Of a stretch of DNA of 64,000 bases, positions 34,508 through 42,775 are shown in pieces. Below the pieces are notes generated by a model. The model had not been told where the DNA came from. It saw only the letters and a program-made list of their open reading frames with translations, and ran no database searches. How positions within the stretch are numbered: the stretch's first letter is position 1; every line of letters starts with the position of its first letter. The DNA is from an uncultured Carboxylicivirga sp. (GTDB lineage: Bacteria; Bacteroidota; Bacteroidia; Bacteroidales; Marinilabiliaceae): assembly GCF_963674565.1 (NCBI RefSeq), contig NZ_OY771430.1, positions 4,960,001-5,024,000 on the forward strand. The letters run 5' to 3'. The position numbers and the translations under genes were made by a program.

Positions 34508-34807
34508 TTAGAACTCATAATCAACACAGGCTCTTGCTTCTAATACCTCACGGATAATTTTTCCAACCGCAAGATGATCAGGGTGTTTGGCGTATATTTC
34601 CAAATCTTCCATGCTGTCAAAGGTTGTTGTCAGTGCAATGTCGTATTGCTCAGCAGGATTGGTGTTTAATCCAACTTCAATTGACTTTAAAACAGTTACT
34701 TTCTCCTTTAGTCCCAATAGTTCAGATTTTATTTCGCTGAGTTTGGCATCTTTAGTGTCTTGACTTTCAAATGCTTTTAACTGAAACAAAACAATGTGCT
34801 TAATCAT
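34508..34807 (-). CDS. Dabb-family (stress-responsive A/B barrel) protein
   Basis: 99 residues from the ATG at 34807 (another ATG two codons earlier, 34813, is possible). The Dabb fold is shown by MIKHIVLFQLK, the central VGLNTNPAEQYDIALTTTFD and the closing YAKHPDHLAVGKIIREV. These small ferredoxin-like proteins form dimers; their bacterial roles are mostly unknown. Upstream of its start the promoter interleaves with that of udk. Confidence 0.85.
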   Translation of the reverse strand: MIKHIVLFQLKAFESQDTKDAKLSEIKSELLGLKEKVTVLKSIEVGLNTNPAEQYDIALTTTFDSMEDLEIYAKHPDHLAVGKIIREVLEARACVDYEF

Positions 34808-34822
34808 AGTCATTATTTTTAG

Positions 34823-34830
34823 TAATTTTG
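34823..34830 (+). promoter_or_regulatory. -7 box for udk
   Basis: TAATTTTG, exact TAnnTTTG. The start point near 34837 gives a leader of about 27 bases. It lies 20 bases left of the oppositely directed box at 34851-34858. Confidence 0.4.
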
Positions 34831-34850
34831 TAGTCATAACTAACTCATAG

Positions 34851-34858
34851 CAAAAATA
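34851..34858 (-). promoter_or_regulatory. -7 box for the Dabb gene
   Basis: Minus strand TATTTTTG, exact TAnnTTTG. Its start point (near 34844) lies to the right of the udk start point, so the two transcripts would overlap at their 5' ends. Confidence 0.4.
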
Positions 34859-34863
34859 TAAAA

Positions 34864-35481
34864 ATGCTGATAATTGGTATTGCCGGAGGTACAGGATCTG
34901 GTAAAACGACTGTTGTACGTAAAATCATTGAGCGTTTGCCGAAGGATGAGGTGGCAGTTTTGCCGCAGGATTCATATTATAAAGACAATAAACACATTGC
35001 TCTTGAAGAGCGTCAGAAAATTAATTTTGATCATCCGGATGCCATTGAATTCGAATTACTTTACGATCATTTGGCCCAATTGAAAGAAGGCAATTGTATT
35101 GAGCAACCCATTTATTCTTATTTGACTTGTACTCGTTCTGAAGAAACCATTACCGTGCAGCCACGCGATGTTGTAATCGTTGAAGGGATTCTGATATTGG
35201 GTAATGAACGATTAAGAGAGTTGATGGATCTGAAGGTTTTTGTTGATGCAGAAGCTGATGATCGTTTGTCGAGGGTGATTCAAAGAGATATTGAAGAAAG
35301 GGGTAGAACCGTTGATAAAGTTTTACAGCGCTATGGAGATACTGTTAAACCCATGCACCTACAGTTTATCGAACCTACTAAACGATATGCCGATTTAATT
35401 GTGCCTCAGGGAGGAAATAATCATATTGCAATTGATATTTTAACTAACTTTATTGAGCGTAATTTATCTTGTTTTAACTAA
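34864..35481 (+). CDS. udk: Uridine kinase
   Basis: 205 residues. P-loop GGTGSGKTT at residues 8-16, then LPQDSYYKD and the NFDHPDA segment of the uridine kinase family, and VIVEGILIL. It phosphorylates uridine and cytidine in pyrimidine salvage. Phosphoribulokinase shares the fold but the length and FDHPDAIEF motif favour Udk. It is followed after 11 bases by an exonuclease gene. Confidence 0.93.
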   Translation: MLIIGIAGGTGSGKTTVVRKIIERLPKDEVAVLPQDSYYKDNKHIALEERQKINFDHPDAIEFELLYDHLAQLKEGNCIEQPIYSYLTCTRSEETITVQPRDVVIVEGILILGNERLRELMDLKVFVDAEADDRLSRVIQRDIEERGRTVDKVLQRYGDTVKPMHLQFIEPTKRYADLIVPQGGNNHIAIDILTNFIERNLSCFN

Positions 35482-35492
35482 ACCAACTGCCT

Positions 35493-36212
35493 ATGCTTGA
35501 TCATGTACGTGTCGAGGATATTCTGTTTCTGGATATAGAAACAGTACCTGATCAGCCTTCATTTGATATGGTGAAACCTGCCTTGCAGGAGCTATGGGAT
35601 AAAAAATCTGCTTTTTTCAGAAAAGAAGAAGAGACAGCTGCCGAAGTATATGGACGGGCAGGAATTTATGCAGAGTTTGGAAGAATCGTATGTATTTCAG
35701 TGGGTGTTTTGGCCCATCGTGATGGTCAGCGAATCTTCAGGTTAAAGTCTTTTGCCGGAGAAGATGAAAAGTTTTTATTGACCGACTTCAAACAAACACT
35801 TGAGCATTTTACATCAAAGCCGGGTAAAAATATATGTGGCCATAACGCTCGGGAATTTGATTTTCCGTTTATTGCACGCCGGATGCTTATACATGACATT
35901 AAATTACCTGAAATACTGGATGTAGCCGGTAAAAAGCCTTGGGAAGTAAGGTTTTTAGATACGCTTGATTTATGGAAATTTGGTGATTACAAGCATTATA
36001 CCTCCCTTAATCTCTTAACCACTATTTTTGATATTCCTTCTCCCAAGGATGATATTGATGGAAGTCAGGTAGCACAGGTGTTTTACGAAGAAAAGGATAT
36101 CGAACGTATTGCGCGTTATTGTGAAAAGGATGTTTTAGCAACAGCACAATTGTTTTTGCGATTTAAAAGCGAACCTTTAATCGAATCCTCAGCTGTAGAA
36201 CTTGCGCTTTAA
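35493..36212 (+). CDS. Predicted 3'-5' exonuclease, PolB-like DEDD fold
   Basis: 239 residues. The three exonuclease motifs are visible: FLDIETVP (Exo I), ICGHNAREFDFPFIARR (Exo II) and RIARYCEKDVLATAQLF (Exo III with Tyr, DEDDy type). This matches the stand-alone exonuclease family related to the proofreading domain of family B polymerases. No polymerase domain is present. It may act in DNA repair or nucleotide turnover. Its stop overlaps the convergent hydrolase gene by 4 bases. Confidence 0.85.
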   Translation: MLDHVRVEDILFLDIETVPDQPSFDMVKPALQELWDKKSAFFRKEEETAAEVYGRAGIYAEFGRIVCISVGVLAHRDGQRIFRLKSFAGEDEKFLLTDFKQTLEHFTSKPGKNICGHNAREFDFPFIARRMLIHDIKLPEILDVAGKKPWEVRFLDTLDLWKFGDYKHYTSLNLLTTIFDIPSPKDDIDGSQVAQVFYEEKDIERIARYCEKDVLATAQLFLRFKSEPLIESSAVELAL

Positions 36213-37015
36213 TCCAAAAGAAAATAAGCCAATGTTTTAACCAGAAGTTCGGGTTGCTCTGCATGCAGCCAATGGCCAGCATCAGGGATGGTAACGATCT
36301 CAGCCTTCTTAAAATATTTATGAATGATGAGTGTGTCTTCATCCATTACGTATCCTGATTTTTCTCCTCTGATAACAATGGTTGGAATGTTAATCTGATG
36401 CGATTCCGGATCGAGAGAGGAAAAGCCATCCATAATATTTTCAAGGTTTTCTTTAAGCACTGGCAGATTTAGTCGCCACTCATAGTTTCCTTCTTTAGTC
36501 CGGTCGATGTTTTTTAGTAAAAACTGTCTAAGTGTTTTGGATGGTAACTTTTGAGCTAACTGTTTGTCAATATCAGTACGGCTTTGAGCGTTTTTGTAAT
36601 CAAGACTTAAGAGCGATTCAATTATCAGAGAGTGGTTATTGGTTACTTCGGCATAATTGCTGAATGAAGCGTAAGATTTGGGAGCAATATCAAGCACAAC
36701 CAGTTTGTCTATCAGTTCAGAATGAGCAAGAGCGAACCTCATAACTGTTTTGCCACCCATAGAATGACCGGCTAAATAAGCTTTCTCAATTTTCTGATCC
36801 TGAAAAAACTCCAATAAATCTTCAGCCATTACTTCGTAATTCATTTCTGAAGCATGTGGCGATTGACCATGATTTCTTTGATCAATCAGGTATACATGGT
36901 AATCGGTCTGCAACTGTCGGGCAATACTCACCCAATTGTCAGAAGCCCCATACAAACCATGAAGAATGATTAGTTTGGGGCCCTTTGATCCGTATTCTCT
37001 GAAAAAGAGTTTCAT
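36209..37015 (-). CDS. Alpha/beta-hydrolase, YbfF-type esterase
   Basis: 268 residues. Nucleophile elbow GHSMGG (about 100), oxyanion segment ILHGLYGASDNW, IDQRNHGQSPH, and the closing catalytic His in IPDAGHWLHAEQPE. The HGLxGxxDNW and DQRNHGxS patterns match the YbfF esterase group, which acts on short acyl esters; the true substrate is unknown. It lies 8 bases downstream of pdxJ, so the two are one transcript. Confidence 0.85.
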   Translation of the reverse strand: MKLFFREYGSKGPKLIILHGLYGASDNWVSIARQLQTDYHVYLIDQRNHGQSPHASEMNYEVMAEDLLEFFQDQKIEKAYLAGHSMGGKTVMRFALAHSELIDKLVVLDIAPKSYASFSNYAEVTNNHSLIIESLLSLDYKNAQSRTDIDKQLAQKLPSKTLRQFLLKNIDRTKEGNYEWRLNLPVLKENLENIMDGFSSLDPESHQINIPTIVIRGEKSGYVMDEDTLIIHKYFKKAEIVTIPDAGHWLHAEQPELLVKTLAYFLLD

Positions 37016-37023
37016 TGAAAATT

Positions 37024-37740
37024 TTATTTTATCAATAACTCCTTATACATGTGAATTGTTCGTTCCAGTCCGTAGTATAAAGCATCACAAATTAAGGCGT
37101 GCCCTATTGATACTTCCTTAAGGAAAGGTATTTTTTCGTTGAAATATTTAAGATTTTCGAGACTTAAATCATGACCGGCATTAATTTTCAAACCAATTTT
37201 GTTAGCCAGGTTAGCAGCTTCAACAAATGGTTCGATGGCAACCTCTTTATTTTTGGGATAATTTGTTGCATAAGGTTCAGTATATAACTCAATGCGGTCA
37301 GTTCCCGTTTTTACTGCGTTGCTTATATTTTCAAGATCAGTATCAATAAAAATGGAAGTCCGCACACCAGCTTCACTGAATCGGCCTATCACATCCTGAA
37401 GAAATGAAAGGTTATTAATAGTGTCCCATCCTGCATTTGATGTCAAAGCTTCAGGTGGATCAGGTACTAAAGTAACCTGATGTGGTTTTACCTTTAATAC
37501 TAAATCAATAAATTCTTTAGAAGGATAACCTTCGATATTAAATTCAGTTGTAATAACCGGACGAATATCCAGAACATCCTGATACCTTATATGACGCTCG
37601 TCAGGGCGTGGATGAACCGTTACTCCTTCTGCCCCGAATTGCTGTACGTCTACAGCAGCTTTTAATACATTAGGCATGTTGCCGCCACGAGAATTCCTGA
37701 TTGTAGCGATCTTATTAATATTAACACTCAGCTTTGTCAT
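37024..37740 (-). CDS. pdxJ: Pyridoxine 5'-phosphate synthase
   Basis: 238 residues, standard PdxJ length. Motifs: LSVNINKIATIRNSRGG, QFGAEGVTVHPRPDERHI, TLVPDPPEALTSNAGWD and VSIGHALICDALYYGL. It condenses deoxyxylulose-5-phosphate with 3-amino-2-oxopropyl phosphate to make vitamin B6. It is divergent from the CBS/nadK envelope cluster, the usual Bacteroidota arrangement. Confidence 0.95.
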   Translation of the reverse strand: MTKLSVNINKIATIRNSRGGNMPNVLKAAVDVQQFGAEGVTVHPRPDERHIRYQDVLDIRPVITTEFNIEGYPSKEFIDLVLKVKPHQVTLVPDPPEALTSNAGWDTINNLSFLQDVIGRFSEAGVRTSIFIDTDLENISNAVKTGTDRIELYTEPYATNYPKNKEVAIEPFVEAANLANKIGLKINAGHDLSLENLKYFNEKIPFLKEVSIGHALICDALYYGLERTIHMYKELLIK

Positions 37741-37909
37741 TTCTGAATAATTGATGAATACACACTTTGTGGTGGTTAAAAAAACTTAATAAACTATGGT
37801 GCGTGTTGATTGTTTAATACATTGAAAGTATTTTTAATAAACAAACAACCATTCATTAATAGGGTTTTAATTGTATGGCAAAATTATAAAGTATTTCTAA
37901 AAGTATCCT

Positions 37910-38575
37910 ATGTTGGCAAAAGAATTAATATCAGATGTGGTTCCTGCTCTTAAAACTTCAGACACAGGATTGGATGCAATCAACTGGATGGAAGTGTTCA
38001 GAGTATCACATTTGCCCATTGTAAATAATAAATCGTTTCTTGGGCTGATTTCAGATGTTGACATATACGACCTGAATAAAGCCGATGAACCCTTGGGGAA
38101 TCATCCCTTATCGTATGATAAGCCATATGTGTTTGCATATCAGCATATTTATGATGTGATAGAACTGGCTTCGAGGTTAAAACTGACTGTTGTGCCTGTG
38201 CTGGATGGAAATAAGGAATACCTGGGTTTAATTACCCAGAGTCAGTTGCTGCATAAATTTGCTGATTTGATTGCGGCACACACACCAGGAGGAATAGTTG
38301 AACTGGAGCTTCAATTGAGAGATTATTCTTTATCTGAGATTGCCAGAATTGTGGAAGATGCTGATGCCAAAATATTGAGTCTTTATGTAAGTCAAATGGC
38401 TGTGGGAGATAGGTATTCGATTGCAATAAAATTAAATCGTACCGATTTGGAATCAGTGCTTACGGCATTTGATAGGTATGGATATTCAGTTAAAACTACA
38501 TATGTAGGGAATGATTCTTATGACGAAACAGTAAAAAGAAATTATGACTCACTTATGAAATATCTGAGTATGTGA
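37910..38575 (+). CDS. CBS-domain protein
   Basis: 221 residues. A tandem CBS pair (about 1-125) has FRVSHLPIVNNKSFLGLISD and TVVPVLDGNKEYLGLITQS. The C-terminal part (about 130-200) looks like a small ACT-type domain. CBS pairs bind adenine nucleotides and regulate attached or partner proteins. It belongs to the conserved Bacteroidota block leading to nadK and bamA, starting 170 bases from the divergent pdxJ. Its partner is not known. Confidence 0.85.
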   Translation: MLAKELISDVVPALKTSDTGLDAINWMEVFRVSHLPIVNNKSFLGLISDVDIYDLNKADEPLGNHPLSYDKPYVFAYQHIYDVIELASRLKLTVVPVLDGNKEYLGLITQSQLLHKFADLIAAHTPGGIVELELQLRDYSLSEIARIVEDADAKILSLYVSQMAVGDRYSIAIKLNRTDLESVLTAFDRYGYSVKTTYVGNDSYDETVKRNYDSLMKYLSM

Positions 38576-38590
38576 AATTAATAGCGATGT

Positions 38591-40027
38591 ATGCAGAAAA
38601 ATGAAAGTGGTCAGAAAATAGTCGTGTTATTATGGCTGGTAATACTGGCAACGTGTTCATTTGAAGCTTATGGGCGGAAGCTTGAAACGAATGACGGAAG
38701 AACAGAATTAATCGACAGTGTCCTTGTTAAGCAAATTATTATTTCGGGTAACAAGGTCACCAAGTCACGTGTTATTCTGAATGAGTTAGAGTTTGAAACA
38801 GGCGATACCTTATGGATTAATCAAATTGGTCAGCTAATAACCCGCAGTCGCGATAATCTTTTAAATACTTCTCTGTTTAATTTTGTCACCATTACCTATA
38901 GTAAACAGTTGGATGAAAGTGTTGTCTTTCATATCAAGGTTGATGAGCGCTGGTACTGGTGGGTTTTTCCAATTTTTGAGCATACCGATAGAAATTTAAG
39001 CTCGTTTCTCGAAAGTGGTGACTGGTCCCGAATGAATTATGGTATTTATCTAAAGCGAGATAATTTCAGGGGTAGAAAAGAATTATTAAAATTTCGGGTC
39101 AAAATTGGTTTTTCAACACAAGTCTCTTTGCGTTTCGACTCTCCCGAATATAAACGAAAATCCGGTTGGGGAGCAGAGGTCAATGCCAAAGCATTTACAA
39201 AAGTTCCATTTGCAACCATTGATAATCGACCGATGTTCGTAATGGTTAATAATGAAATGTCTCAATTCTATTATAAATCTGCTGTTAACTATAGTTTAAG
39301 GAGTGATCTTTATCAACGTCACAGACTTGAATTGACCTATGAAGGTTTTAATGTGTCAGATTCAGTAACTCAGATAAACCCCAATTATCTTACCCCGGGT
39401 GATTCAAAAATGGATTACCTAAGCATATCATATCAATACCGGTTTGATAAAAGAGATTCCAAAGTATATCCATTAGAAGGAACGAGTCTGAATTTAAGTT
39501 TAACAAAAAATGGATTGGGTATCTTAACGGATGAACTCAACGATCTTAATTTGCATTTACAATTTCAGCAGTATGCACAATTGGGTAGAAGATGGCATTG
39601 GGGTGGAGTTGCAGAAGGAAGAGTAGGAACCAGTGATCATTTACCTTATGCTTTGTTTCAGGGATTAGGGTACAAAAGCTTTATGAATGGTTATGAATTA
39701 TATGTGTTGGATGGAGTGAGAAACGCAATGGTCCAGAATAAGATATTATTTACTCTGATGGAGCCCAGGGTTAAAACAATTGGTTTTATGCCTTTAACAC
39801 AGTTTGCCAAAATTCATTATGCATTTTATGTAAAGGCTTTTTTTGATACTGGTTATGCCTGGCAGAAAAATCCTGATCCAACCAATAATATGGTTAATAG
39901 CTGGCAGTACGGATATGGGTTGGGTATCGATTTTGTAACCTTCTATGATAAAGTATTCAGTTTTAATTATTCAATAAATAAGTTAGGATATCATGGTTTT
40001 TTCGTTCACTTTAACCTTGATATATAA
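38591..40027 (+). CDS. BamA/TamA-family outer membrane protein with one POTRA domain
   Basis: 478 residues. A signal peptide runs to about residue 27. One POTRA-like domain (about 43-125) has QIIISGNKVTKSRVILNELEF. A 16-strand-type barrel fills the rest, with YQYRFDKRDSKVYPLEGTSL, and the last strand ends FNLDI. It is shorter than BamA and has too few POTRA domains, so it may assemble or export particular proteins or lipids. It follows the CBS gene by 15 bases. Confidence 0.82.
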   Translation: MQKNESGQKIVVLLWLVILATCSFEAYGRKLETNDGRTELIDSVLVKQIIISGNKVTKSRVILNELEFETGDTLWINQIGQLITRSRDNLLNTSLFNFVTITYSKQLDESVVFHIKVDERWYWWVFPIFEHTDRNLSSFLESGDWSRMNYGIYLKRDNFRGRKELLKFRVKIGFSTQVSLRFDSPEYKRKSGWGAEVNAKAFTKVPFATIDNRPMFVMVNNEMSQFYYKSAVNYSLRSDLYQRHRLELTYEGFNVSDSVTQINPNYLTPGDSKMDYLSISYQYRFDKRDSKVYPLEGTSLNLSLTKNGLGILTDELNDLNLHLQFQQYAQLGRRWHWGGVAEGRVGTSDHLPYALFQGLGYKSFMNGYELYVLDGVRNAMVQNKILFTLMEPRVKTIGFMPLTQFAKIHYAFYVKAFFDTGYAWQKNPDPTNNMVNSWQYGYGLGIDFVTFYDKVFSFNYSINKLGYHGFFVHFNLDI

Positions 40028-40035
40028 GCTTTACT

Positions 40036-40043
40036 TACCTTTG
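40036..40043 (+). promoter_or_regulatory. -7 box upstream of nadK
   Basis: TACCTTTG, exact TAnnTTTG, directly after the preceding gene's stop; TTG at 40017-40019 lies 16 bases upstream. The leader to nadK would be about 97 bases. Confidence 0.45.
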
Positions 40044-40146
40044 TGTTGATTCTGGTATTGTATGAATGCAAAATCAGGCAGGATGAAATGCAGATGCTTA
40101 TATCTTCTGTATATTTATCCTAATTATGAAACTTTAAATTGAACAG

Positions 40147-41025
40147 ATGAAAATCGCTGTTTTTGGTAAAAAATTCAATAAGTCCTTTTACGATTCATGC
40201 ATCCGGCTTTTTGAGGTTTTGAAAAGTAATGATGTGGAATTGTATATATATAAACCATTTTACGAGTTCTTGCTGGCCGAGGTGAAGATGAATCCTGATG
40301 TTGTTGGGTTCTTCGATAGTTCTTTGGAACTTCCGGCTGTAGATCAGGTTTTTAGTATTGGGGGAGATGGTACTTTTCTTGAAGCAGTGAGTTTTGTGCG
40401 GGATTCAGGTGTACCCATTGTTGGGATCAATAGTGGGAGGCTAGGTTTTTTGGCAGATGTGTCTCAAAACGAAATGGAATGCACCATACAGGATGTTTTA
40501 AACGGGAAATATAAGGTTCATCAGCTTGATTTGTTAACGCTTCAAACCGACAATCAACTTTTTAAAGATAATCCGTATGCACTTAATGAATTGTCTATTG
40601 TGAAAAGAGACAGCTCATCAATGATTACTATTCATACCTATATAAATGATGAGTTTGTAAATTCTTATTGGGCCGATGGTTTGATTATAGCTACTTCAAC
40701 GGGTTCAACGGCTTATTCGTTAAGTGTCGGGGGACCAATTATTCATCCGGATGCGGATAATTTTGTGATTACCCCTATTGCACCGCATAACTTAACCGTT
40801 CGTCCAATGGTAGTTCCCAATAATGTAGAAATTACCTTAAAGGTCGAGGGCAGGGATACAAAATTTCTGGCTGCTCTTGATTCTCGGAGTCAGGTTTTTG
40901 AAGATTCAGTGCACCTGAAAATTAAAAAAGCCGATTTTAGTATTAATGTGATTAAACTTCCCGATTATTCTTTTTTCACTACCCTGCGAAATAAGCTGAT
41001 GTGGGGGCTCGATCGCCGTAATTAA
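40147..41025 (+). CDS. nadK: NAD kinase
   Basis: 292 residues. The GGDG motif lies in FSIGGDGTFLEA; NSGRLGFLADV, the NE-type segment ALNELSIVKRDSSSMI and ADGLIIATSTGSTAYSLSVGG complete the family set. It phosphorylates NAD to NADP in the cytoplasm. It is part of the conserved envelope cluster in Bacteroidota, with its own promoter at 40036. Confidence 0.95.
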   Translation: MKIAVFGKKFNKSFYDSCIRLFEVLKSNDVELYIYKPFYEFLLAEVKMNPDVVGFFDSSLELPAVDQVFSIGGDGTFLEAVSFVRDSGVPIVGINSGRLGFLADVSQNEMECTIQDVLNGKYKVHQLDLLTLQTDNQLFKDNPYALNELSIVKRDSSSMITIHTYINDEFVNSYWADGLIIATSTGSTAYSLSVGGPIIHPDADNFVITPIAPHNLTVRPMVVPNNVEITLKVEGRDTKFLAALDSRSQVFEDSVHLKIKKADFSINVIKLPDYSFFTTLRNKLMWGLDRRN

Positions 41026-41099
41026 TTATCTTTAGCAGCAATAAAATTGAAATTTAACGTTTATTAGTTGAGGTGATTAGTGGTTTGGTTGAGACATTC

Positions 41100-41129
41100 T
41101 TTGAAATAATCTTTTAAATAATACATTTG
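41100..41129 (+). promoter_or_regulatory. Promoter of the DUF6089/uppS/bamA run
   Basis: TTTG (41100-41103), an 18-base spacer and TACATTTG (41122-41129): both elements of the Bacteroidota vegetative promoter at near-ideal distance. The start point near 41136 lies after the GTG at 41129, which therefore cannot be the translation start of the next gene. Confidence 0.6.
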
Positions 41130-41152
41130 TGGCAGGAGTTAAAAAACGACTT

Positions 41153-41932
41153 GTGAAGATCTTTAACACCCGGGTATATTTTTGTTTGTTGTTCAGAAAG
41201 TTTTTTGCAGTTACTTTATTGATGGCTGTTTTCTTTTTTGGGACGCATAATATACATGCTCAGGATAGGCTTGAGTTAGGTGGTTTTATAGGAACTTCAT
41301 ACTATTTTGGTGATTTAAACCCGTCAAGGCAATTTTACAAGCTTCAACCGGCTTTGGGAGGCATTGGACGATATGCATACAGCGATCGTTTGGCTTTTAA
41401 AGCTTCGGCAACAATTGGTAGAATTAGCGGAGATTATTCGGATGAAAGTTTAAATTTTAAAGATTTGCGTCCTTCCGATCAACAAGTAGGACGGCCAACA
41501 TATGAGTTTAACAATACAATTGGTGATTTGACCGTGCAGGCAGAATTTAACTTTTTATCATACGATCATAAGTACATAGCAAATACAGGCTTCACTCCAT
41601 ATCTTTCAGTGGGCTTAGGTACAATGATTTATAGTCGAAAAGAGGGGGATGCTGAAAATCTTACTACGAAACCAACTTTTATATTATCTTTGCCCTTCGG
41701 TGTAGGCGTAAAGTATAAGGTTAACAAATGGGTAAGACTGGGCGCTGAATGGTCGTTCCGGAAAACATTTGCCGATGATCTTGATTATGAAGGTCCTGGC
41801 GAGATTGACCCATCTGATCCGTATGGAGCCGGCACCACTTGGACACATAATAATGACTGGGTTTCATTTGCAGGTGTTTATGTTACAATTAGTATGTTGA
41901 GACGTAAATCATCCTGTAACGGGGGCTATTAA
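41153..41932 (+). CDS. DUF6089 outer membrane beta-barrel protein
   Basis: About 259 residues. The frame opens at a GTG at 41129, but that lies in the promoter, so I take the GTG at 41153; no ATG is available upstream of the signal peptide. The signal peptide ends at about THNIHAQ. The barrel begins LELGGFIGTSYYFGDLNPSR and ends WVSFAGVYVTIS. This family is conserved directly before uppS and bamA in Bacteroidota; its role is unknown but probably structural in the outer membrane. Confidence 0.8.
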   Translation: MKIFNTRVYFCLLFRKFFAVTLLMAVFFFGTHNIHAQDRLELGGFIGTSYYFGDLNPSRQFYKLQPALGGIGRYAYSDRLAFKASATIGRISGDYSDESLNFKDLRPSDQQVGRPTYEFNNTIGDLTVQAEFNFLSYDHKYIANTGFTPYLSVGLGTMIYSRKEGDAENLTTKPTFILSLPFGVGVKYKVNKWVRLGAEWSFRKTFADDLDYEGPGEIDPSDPYGAGTTWTHNNDWVSFAGVYVTISMLRRKSSCNGGY

Positions 41933-41947
41933 AACGAGGCAGTTGAA

Positions 41948-42691
41948 ATGTCAGTAAAAGATCAACTGATAAAAGATAAGTTACCAAAACACATTGCTGT
42001 CATTATGGATGGTAATGGTCGCTGGGCTAAAAAAAGAGGTAATGCCCGGGTGTTTGGGCATAAACATGGTGTGACGGCAGTGCGTGAAGTTACTGAAGCT
42101 TCAGCCGAATTGGGAATTGAATATTTAACCCTTTACGCATTTAGTACCGAAAACTGGAGCAGACCTAAAACAGAGGTAGATGCTCTTATGAGTTTATTGG
42201 TTGCAACAATTAGTTCGGAGACAAAAACTCTGATGGATAACAATGTTAGGCTAAATGCAATTGGTTGTAAATCAAATTTGCCAAGTAGCGTTCAGAAACG
42301 TTTGGATGAATGTATTAATCAAACATCAGGAAACAACGGGTTAACTTTAACCCTGGCGTTAAGCTACAGTTCCCGATGGGAGATTTTAGAAGCGGTGAAG
42401 GCAATTGCATCGGATGTTGAGTCAAAAAAAGTGAATATTGACCAACTGGATGACGCAATGTTTGGGTCATATTTATCGACTCAAGGAATACCTGATCCCG
42501 AATTATTGATTAGAACTAGTGGAGAGCAAAGAATAAGTAATTTCCTGCTTTGGCAATTAGCTTATTCAGAGCTTTATTTCTGTGATATTTTATGGCCTGA
42601 TTTCAGAAGAGACGATTTGTATAGAGCCATACTTGATTACCAGGGACGCGAAAGGCGCTTTGGCAAAACGGGTGATCAAATAAAAAAATAA
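41948..42691 (+). CDS. uppS: Isoprenyl (undecaprenyl) diphosphate synthase
   Basis: 247 residues. Cis-prenyltransferase motifs: HIAVIMDGNGRWAKKRG with catalytic D21, GHKHGV, YAFSTENWSRP and the late RTSGEQRISNFLLWQLAYSE. It extends farnesyl diphosphate to the C55 carrier used for peptidoglycan and O-antigen. It starts 15 bases after the DUF6089 stop and is followed 84 bases on by bamA. Confidence 0.95.
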   Translation: MSVKDQLIKDKLPKHIAVIMDGNGRWAKKRGNARVFGHKHGVTAVREVTEASAELGIEYLTLYAFSTENWSRPKTEVDALMSLLVATISSETKTLMDNNVRLNAIGCKSNLPSSVQKRLDECINQTSGNNGLTLTLALSYSSRWEILEAVKAIASDVESKKVNIDQLDDAMFGSYLSTQGIPDPELLIRTSGEQRISNFLLWQLAYSELYFCDILWPDFRRDDLYRAILDYQGRERRFGKTGDQIKK

Positions 42692-42775
42692 GAAGTAATT
42701 AAGAATAATTGATACATTATGTTTGAATCATACATTAATTATTCTTTGACCTTAACGAACAAACTGTAGAAGTAA

